A DNA stretch of 64,000 nt. Origin: Strongylocentrotus purpuratus. Lineage: Eukaryota; Echinodermata; Echinoidea; Camarodonta; Strongylocentrotidae. Position 1 is the stretch's first letter; each line of letters opens with the position of its first letter. The notes below the pieces were generated by a model. The model saw only the letters and a list, made by a program, of their open reading frames with translations. It made no database searches and was not told the DNA's origin. Both the position numbers and the translations under genes were made by a program. Positions 58,591 through 64,000 of this stretch are shown piece by piece. The stretch lies in contig NW_022145615.1 in the NCBI RefSeq assembly GCF_000002235.5, positions 18,029,012 to 18,093,011 of the forward strand. Reading direction: 5' to 3'.

Positions 58591-59144
58591 TGCGCCCCAA
58601 CGTCAGCTCATGAAAAGGCGATGTGAGGCCGGCCTACATGTATGTGTAGACACAAAATTGCGGGCCCGAGATTATGTGTAACAGGGGTTTGATGATCTCG
58701 AGGCGGCTTCAAATTGCAGGTGTGAGGCCGCCTCCGGGGCCGGCTTTAAAAGCCAACGCATGTGTAACAGGGGTCTTAGACATGGTTTTGCGTTTTTTGC
58801 ATTTTGGGATATAAATATATCTTTTAAAAATTAGCAACAAGTGATTCAAAAGCATAATATCTGGCCCTTTTGAACCCGACCCTGTTCGTGCTACCAGTAG
58901 TTACATCATGATCAATAACATCTGTTTCATCACCAATCAGGATAATAGCAGATGACCCTGTTGTCACTGTGACCGTGTCATTGGATCAATATATGTTTGT
59001 AAAATCAGGTTAAATACAATGAATGTGTATCAATCAGATCTGATTATTAATACCTCGGGATGGACCTTTACCATCACTATCTTAAACAGGGACAAAACTG
59101 ACCTTCACCATCACTTTCTTGACGAGCAACTCAGTTCTGAAACC

Positions 59145-59302
59145 AGGGCTCCGTCTTACAAAGAGTTACGATTGATCCAAATTAATCGCAAGTCCTCCAA
59201 TCAAGCACAATTTGGCAATCTCCCATCTATAATGTAAATACTTGCGATTGATATAAAGTGCAAATAAGTCGCTTTTAATATCGACTCATTCTAAGACGGG
59301 GC
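59145..59302. mobile_element. MITE with GGCTCCGTCTTACAAAG end
   Basis: GGCTCCGTCTTACAAAGAGT at the left and CATTCTAAGACGGGGCC at the right are inverted. TTACGATTGATCC and ACTTGCGATTGA words pair internally. The first duplication copy lacks it. Confidence 0.7.
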
Positions 59303-59415
59303 CAGGTCTATCAAGAGTCAGTGAAGGGGCTAAGCATTGCATGGATCCTGCTGAGTATCATCTTTTATTAAAGTCGGTCATGGTCTTTCGTAAACCAAGA
59401 AACAAAACATGAAAG

Positions 59416-59892
59416 CAGACCTGCCAACCTCTGGAGTTCAAAAACTGTATTCTTTAGTCCCAAAAGTTGTATTTTACTGACAAAAGTTGTATTCTTGAAA
59501 ATAAACACGGATTGTTACTCGGATCAATGCCTCTTACAGTTTCTACCTTCAGGAAGAATTTTTTGTTGTTGATCATTCGTTGAATATGCATGATTTCGTC
59601 ATGACTGGTGAGTTAGATGAACCAATGAACATCCCCAAATTGCTGATGCGAGATGCTTGTAGGATACTTTACAGGACAGAATGGACATTTTGCCATTGAA
59701 AATGGCGGACGCACACACAAAATATTAATTAAAAATAAATAAATAAAAAAAATAAAAAAATGTTTTTAAAAAGTTTTTTTTTTTTTTTTTTTTTTTTTTG
59801 AAAATCATATTTTATTGAGGAAAATCGTACTGTCGTATTTGCTTCTAAAAATCGTACTAAATACGACTTAATCGTACTGGTTGGCAGGTCTG
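59416..59892. mobile_element. TIR element, CAGACCTGCCAACC family, copy 2, with 6-bp TGAAAG duplication
   Basis: CAGACCTGCCAACCTCTGG and GGTTGGCAGGTCTG are inverted ends. TGAAAG occurs on both sides (59410-59415 and 59893-59898) and only once at the matching place in the first duplication copy (about 51264), which documents an empty site. It shares family ends with 114-878. A poly-T run of about 25 lies at 59775-59799. A six-base duplication is unusual. Confidence 0.8.
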
Positions 59893-60019
59893 TGAAAGGC
59901 AAGCAAGGGGGGGGGGCAGTAATATAGCTATAGGGGATAAACAGGGTGGCGGGATAGCTGCCATAAACTAAAGACGATACATGTGACACAACAGATATTC
60001 TACAACCTGTAGGACCACC

Positions 60020-61240
60020 CTACCCTCTATACACCCATCTTCAAACAGGGAGACTGCTGCATCCCCTCCTATTATCATCAGCATCCATCACAGCCATCTG
60101 CAGCATGATCATGAAACACATCATCGTTAGTCAATTGATGGACCGCAACAAGGACAACAACATCTTACACGATTGCCAACATGGCTTCCACCCCGGACGC
60201 TCCTGTGAGACACAACTAAAAACAACTGTTGATAAGCCAACATGATCAAGCGACCAAAACAAAAAGTTGATTCCTTGTTATCATATTTCTCTAAAGTGTT
60301 TGATAGAGACCCTCATGAACGACTATTGCAGAAATTAAACCACTGTGGTATTCGTGGTCACTTACTGGTGTGGATCCAGGCTTTCCTCCTCACTAGATCT
60401 CAAGAAGTGTTTGGTGGATGACCAGGTATCTGATTGATCTCATGTTTAATCAGGTGTTCCTCAGGGAACAGTACTTGGTCCACTCCTCTTCATCAATAAT
60501 GTCCATGACATCCCTAATGGCATTTCCTTCAAGCTGAGACTGTTTGCAGATGATTGTCTCACCCTGATCTTCTTCACCAGTGGTCAGAAACCTGGCAGAT
60601 GAAGTTCAAGACCGATATATACCACCTCCTTGGGTTCACACTCGAGCATAACAACCTGGAAGGAAACTACCATCTTGGAAATGTTCAACTCTCTGAACAT
60701 AAATACCTAGGTTTCTTATTCACCAACACCCTATCCTGGCAAAGCCACATCATTAGGATAACATCAAAAGCAAATGATTGGTCTCATCAGCCGAAATCTC
60801 TGACGATCCTCCCAAAAGATACCCCAACAAGCTTACACCTCAATTGTTTGTCTCCGTGTTGAGTACTGCACTGCAGTTAAGCAGTTTGGAAACCATCCAG
60901 AAAGAAGGATGCAGCTAAAATTGAAGTTGTCCAAAGACGGGCAGTGTGATTTGTTCTTCAGAAATGTGTACTACTATGATTAAAGATTTCAAATGGGACA
61001 CCTTGGAGAAACAAAGACATGCTGAATGGCTCATCCTACTGTACAGGATTCAACATGGCTTCAAAGCAATAAATCCAAATCAGTTTGTTACACCTACTGT
61101 GTGAATTTCAAGTTGATCTGATCACTGCCCATACTCAGCTAAATTACAACCCATTCTTTCCTTGGACAGTTGTGGCATGGCACATGCTCCCTCACAAAAT
61201 CCTGGTTTCTTCAACACTAGAAACCTTCCAATGAACTCTG
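60020..61240 (+). pseudogene. Decayed LINE reverse transcriptase with 3' part
   Basis: Plus-strand pieces in order: IMKHIIVSQLMD and CQHGFHPGRSCETQLKT (60090-60220), FSKVFDRDPHERLLQKLN (from about 60287), GVPQGTVLGPLLF (about 60453), the catalytic block LFADD (60540-60554), WSETWQMKFKTD and KYLGFLFTNTLSW (60580-60750), then TLEKQRHAEWLILLYRIQHG (about 61000-61060) and a terminal HMLPHKIL block. This is the order found in CR1/L2-like elements. Stops and frameshifts occur between blocks, so it is dead. The catalytic ADD is retained, unlike the LINE at 41864. No endonuclease is seen upstream; the copy is 5' truncated. Confidence 0.88.
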
Positions 61241-61641
61241 TTTAAGAACATTACATGTATATTATTATCAACATTATATGTGAATCATTCATGTATGTGT
61301 AGATTAGCAGGTACATGCAGTTTTCTCTATCAATTACTCATATATTAAAGGCATACTTTTCATTACACTTAGATAACATGTGTAATCTAAGTTCTAACCG
61401 AGTAAGATATGAAGCAGATAGTAACTGTAGTCATCAAAAACTCCTTCGAAGAATCACAAAGTACTTATATCTTTCCTTCAAGTATGATCTACCCAGGACC
61501 AATCTTCAAGAATATTACAAATTCAACAAATTTTCAAATGATAACTAATTTCAGTTTGAACTTTCACCCTTACAGTTCCACTTCAACTATGAGTACAGGT
61601 TCATTTAATTTAATGTGATTTTTTCCCCCTTTCTCTCAAGT
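61241..61641. other. No feature recognised
   Basis: Unassigned DNA between the LINE and a small hAT-like element; short ORFs only. Part could be the LINE 3' untranslated region. Confidence 0.35.
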
Positions 61642-61649
61642 ACTATACT

Positions 61650-61837
61650 CAGGGGAAAAAATACATGGGGGCTTGGGGCGAATTAGCCCCCGAAATGCCC
61701 AAAAGAGCCCCCGAAAGACTTTAAAGAGCCCCCAAATTTTGCATAGGGTTCAATGCAAAACAAGTTAAAGAGTGTTATTTTCATGCAAGGAAGCTTGAAA
61801 AGTAGCCCCCGAAATTATTAAAGTAATTTTTTCCCTG
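61650..61837. mobile_element. 188-bp hAT-like MITE with perfect 8-bp target duplication
   Basis: ACTATACT flanks both sides (61642-61649 and 61838-61845). The ends CAGGGGAAAAAAT and ATTTTTTCCCTG are inverted. The interior has GAGCCCCCGAAAG and AAGTAGCCCCCG words. The inverted sister copy at 26551-26743 has a 7-of-8 matching duplication. Confidence 0.9.
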
Positions 61838-61974
61838 ACTATACTAGTACTCTTTGTCTTACCATCAGGCCTGGGATCTATACTTTGGGTGTTAGGGTTC
61901 CTCCAGCAACCCTAGATGTGATCTTTTAGAGGGTGCATAATTATAACCCATGTAATTTTTGTGTAAACCTTCAA

Positions 61975-62420
61975 CTAATAAATTATCATCAACCCCCCCC
62001 CCCCTTAAAGAAAGAAACCAAAAGAAACTTTAATATCAGAGAAAATTAAGAAAAAGAGAAGATAGAAGAGGAAAAAGAAGAAGAAAGAAATAAAGAAAAT
62101 GGTATAAAAAAACACAAGAGGTAGATAAAGGAAAAAGAATTGAAGACATGTTATCAATGTTATCTTGCTCCTTTCCCTTTTTCTTTTGTTTTCCTTTCAA
62201 TATTTGTTTTTTTTTAATATTTATTTATTTATTTTGATTATTTGCATGTTCTTTCTTCCTTGGTTTCTTTTCCTTATTTCTTCCCATATTCTCATATTTC
62301 CCATCTTCTTTATTTCTCCAATTCATTTATTCTTTATTTTATTTCATTCCTTTTACTTTTTTTCTTCCTTCTTTCCTTCATTCCGTTTTTTTATTTTATT
62401 TTGTATCATCACTACTGCAC
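61975..62420. repeat. Purine-rich then pyrimidine-rich low-complexity tract
   Basis: A CCCCCCCCCC run, then AAGAAAGAAA-rich sequence to about 62150, then TTTCTTCCTT-rich sequence to 62400. The two halves are roughly complementary in composition and could pair. Confidence 0.7.
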
Positions 62421-62424
62421 ATGA

Positions 62425-63420
62425 AGAAAGACAACGTCATCCATTGACACTAAACAGTTTAATATAGTCTAGATCTAGTCCAAGTTAATATCCTATAAGG
62501 ATGCAAGAATTTCAACACTGCTAAATGACATTTTAGTCTAAAGTTTGGTGGCACTTTTGGTTGCACGATCATGCCACCAAACTTTTGACAGCAGAACCTA
62601 TTGCCTATGGCCCACGTAGAACTTTGCGCATTGAGCGCTGTACCATGAGTTTACGTGCACCACTTGGCCAATCCGCTTGAGTGGCTTCAAATTTAAGTGA
62701 GAGAGGGCCTACTTAACTGAGATCTAAGCGCAACTAATTTTAAGTTCAATCAATGCCAATGTCATTCAATTACGTCACACCAAGGAAATGTTTACATGTC
62801 ATGCTTTAAACATGTGACACACTTCACACATAACTAAAGCACACAAGGGACTGCACACACATCATGACATAAAATAGAAAAATCAAAGAACATTTCGGTA
62901 AAAAGTTTTAAGTCGTTTAACCAGTTAACGTACGCGTGTATGTACGGGGCCGGAGCCGCGGTGCCGGGCTAGCCCAACGAGCTCCAGCGCTCTACTGCAG
63001 CTAAGACCTGGCTCTGAGGCAGGCAGTGCAGTGGCCAGTGGCAGTGCTGCCAACTCCAACTTACAACAAATCTCTAAATAATCATGCAAAAAGAATTACC
63101 TGCATGGCAGGCTAGGTGATGGCTGTCAGTAACTTTCCGACCCCTGGCCTAGGAAGCTGTATATGTCAATGGCAATGATCTGCAGCATCAGAGATGAAAT
63201 GTCTGATGAATGTCTGATCTTTAACTTTTTATCGATCTGTTGTTATACCGTACGTATATGTAGTCTAGTCTAGTCGACTGTATACACCGGTACTCGTATC
63301 GACCGTACAAACGCATGATGCAATGCATGATGTATCAGTCGTGAATGGATATTATTTTGTCCGCGCGCTATCGCACTAGATCGGCGATCGACATGGGCGA
63401 CGATCAGAGGCGACGCGCCC
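62425..63420. other. No gene recognised
   Basis: Unassigned. A GC-rich patch near 62945-63060 contains GGCAGTGCAGTGGCCAGTGG-like simple motifs similar to those at 52760-53060. Confidence 0.4.
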
Positions 63421-63424
63421 CGGC

Positions 63425-63805
63425 CCTCCCCACTTTTTCAAGTATCCTACAAGTACCCCTTTACACAAAGGAAAGGTGCCCATTTTACTTTGACAATTCC
63501 CCTATCATGGGTAAAAGTGCCCCTTCCCCTTTTCACCTCTGATAAGTGCCCTTTTTATTTTGATCCATACCCCGGCCTTTTCCTTCGACAAGTTTCAATT
63601 TTACTTTGCAATATCCATTTTCTATCTCATAAGTGCCCTTTTTAATCTTTAGTAGCGCCCCTTTTCAGGTACGAGGAGTGCCCGTTTTCACTTTTAATAA
63701 GTGCCCCCTTCACCTCTGATAATCGCTCTACTCATAATCTGAGAGGTGCCCTTTTGCTTTGACAAGTGCCCCTTTTTCTTTGTAAGAAGTGCCCCTTCCC
63801 CCTTT
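63425..63805. repeat. Degenerate repeat of AAGTGCCCCTTTT
   Basis: About twelve imperfect units of 20-35 bp, such as TGACAAGTGCCCCTTTTTCT and ATAAGTGCCCTTTTTA. The ORF crossing it is not credible. Confidence 0.75.
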
Positions 63806-63834
63806 TTTCTTCTCCTATGATTGTTATCATCTTC

Positions 63835-64000
63835 TTTGTCTAATAATACGTCAAAGCTTCCGCGCTATGCGCATGAGGGGCGGACTGAATTCAGACAAGG
63901 ATTATGAGTCGAGAAAGGTACAAGAATCGTCTTCTTTCAAAGCTTCCGCGCTTCGATCGCTCCCCCCTCCCTGCACCCATAGCGCGCTCTTTAAGTGATT
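63835..64000. repeat. Two partial units of the hairpin minisatellite at window end
   Basis: ACGTCAAAGCTTCCGCGCT, GGACTGAATTCAGACAAGGAT, GAGTCGAGAAAGGTACAAGA and AATCGTCTTCTTTC match the repeat of 47860-49565. The final GCGCGCTCTTTAAGTGATT matches the stretch just after that array (about 49587). A second copy of the hAT-like element probably crosses the window edge. Confidence 0.75.

Larger units (their letters stand above)
57960..59985. repeat. Segmental duplication copy 2
   Basis: Diverged copy of 50060-51350. It is split by a minisatellite (58088-58590) with adjacent unrelated DNA to about 58865, a MITE at 59145-59302 and another at 59416-59892. The CGACCCTGTTC word occurs on both sides of the minisatellite (58075 and 58877), marking the break. 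The RT-like words GSVLDPTLFLL (plus) and VIDHDV (minus) are in the duplicated part. Confidence 0.6.

Noticed and set aside
63345..63542. 65-codon ORF before the window end
   Set aside because: It runs into a degenerate AAGTGCCCCTTTT repeat and has no recognisable domain.

Overview
The window looks like gene-poor nuclear DNA of a marine invertebrate. I favour an echinoderm, most likely a sea urchin. It shows no operons, ribosome binding sites or long ORFs, so it is not bacterial, phage or organellar. The urchin-leaning evidence is: dense TIR-only transposons (MITEs); SINE-type tails with a GCGCTTAGAGACATTTGTAT-like block followed by ATT repeats; frequent TACATGTA-type palindromes; and tandem arrays built on TGACCTTTGACC and GCCATCTTGG. 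Species was not determined.

Almost everything that can be annotated is repeat-derived. Positions 1-5,200 hold TTAA-flanked MITEs, one inside an older TIR element, and a TA-flanked GC-rich MITE. Positions 5,700-11,400 hold a hairpin with two TGACGTCA sites, a TGACCTTTGACC tandem array, a MITE, an AG microsatellite and a 0.5-kb TTAA element. Positions 12,771-14,426 are a hAT-like palindromic element with a perfect 8-bp target duplication; both arms encode versions of one short peptide. Positions 15,000-31,300 mix MITEs, SINE fragments, short hairpins, DR1 and YY1-like tandem arrays and a 42-bp tandem repeat. Positions 34,400-40,700 hold a mariner-like inverted repeat, a 49-bp satellite of about 28 copies, two TTAA elements and another tandem array with an insertion.

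Positions 41,864-43,275 are a decayed LINE reverse transcriptase (minus strand) split by a TTAA element, which is itself split by a second TTAA element. Positions 44,500-46,600 hold a 90-bp minisatellite and MITEs. Positions 46,976-49,917 are a 2.9-kb hAT-like non-autonomous element with perfect 8-bp target duplications, carrying a polypurine tract and about 16 units of a hairpin-forming minisatellite. Positions 50,060-51,350 and 57,960-59,985 are diverged copies of one segment, each broken by different insertions. The best candidate host coding sequence is a GC-rich 143-codon open segment at 51,907-52,337 that ends at a GTAAGA donor; I could not assign it to a family. Positions 53,517-56,123 are a composite element containing a 1.4-kb near-perfect inverted repeat. 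Positions 60,020-61,240 are a second decayed LINE on the plus strand. The last 200 bases appear to enter another copy of the hairpin minisatellite.

The genes do not form a pathway. The coherent story is layered transposition: LINEs, at least four TTAA families, several hAT-like and TA or TTA-flanked MITEs, and tandem arrays carrying motifs that resemble nuclear receptor and YY1 binding sites.
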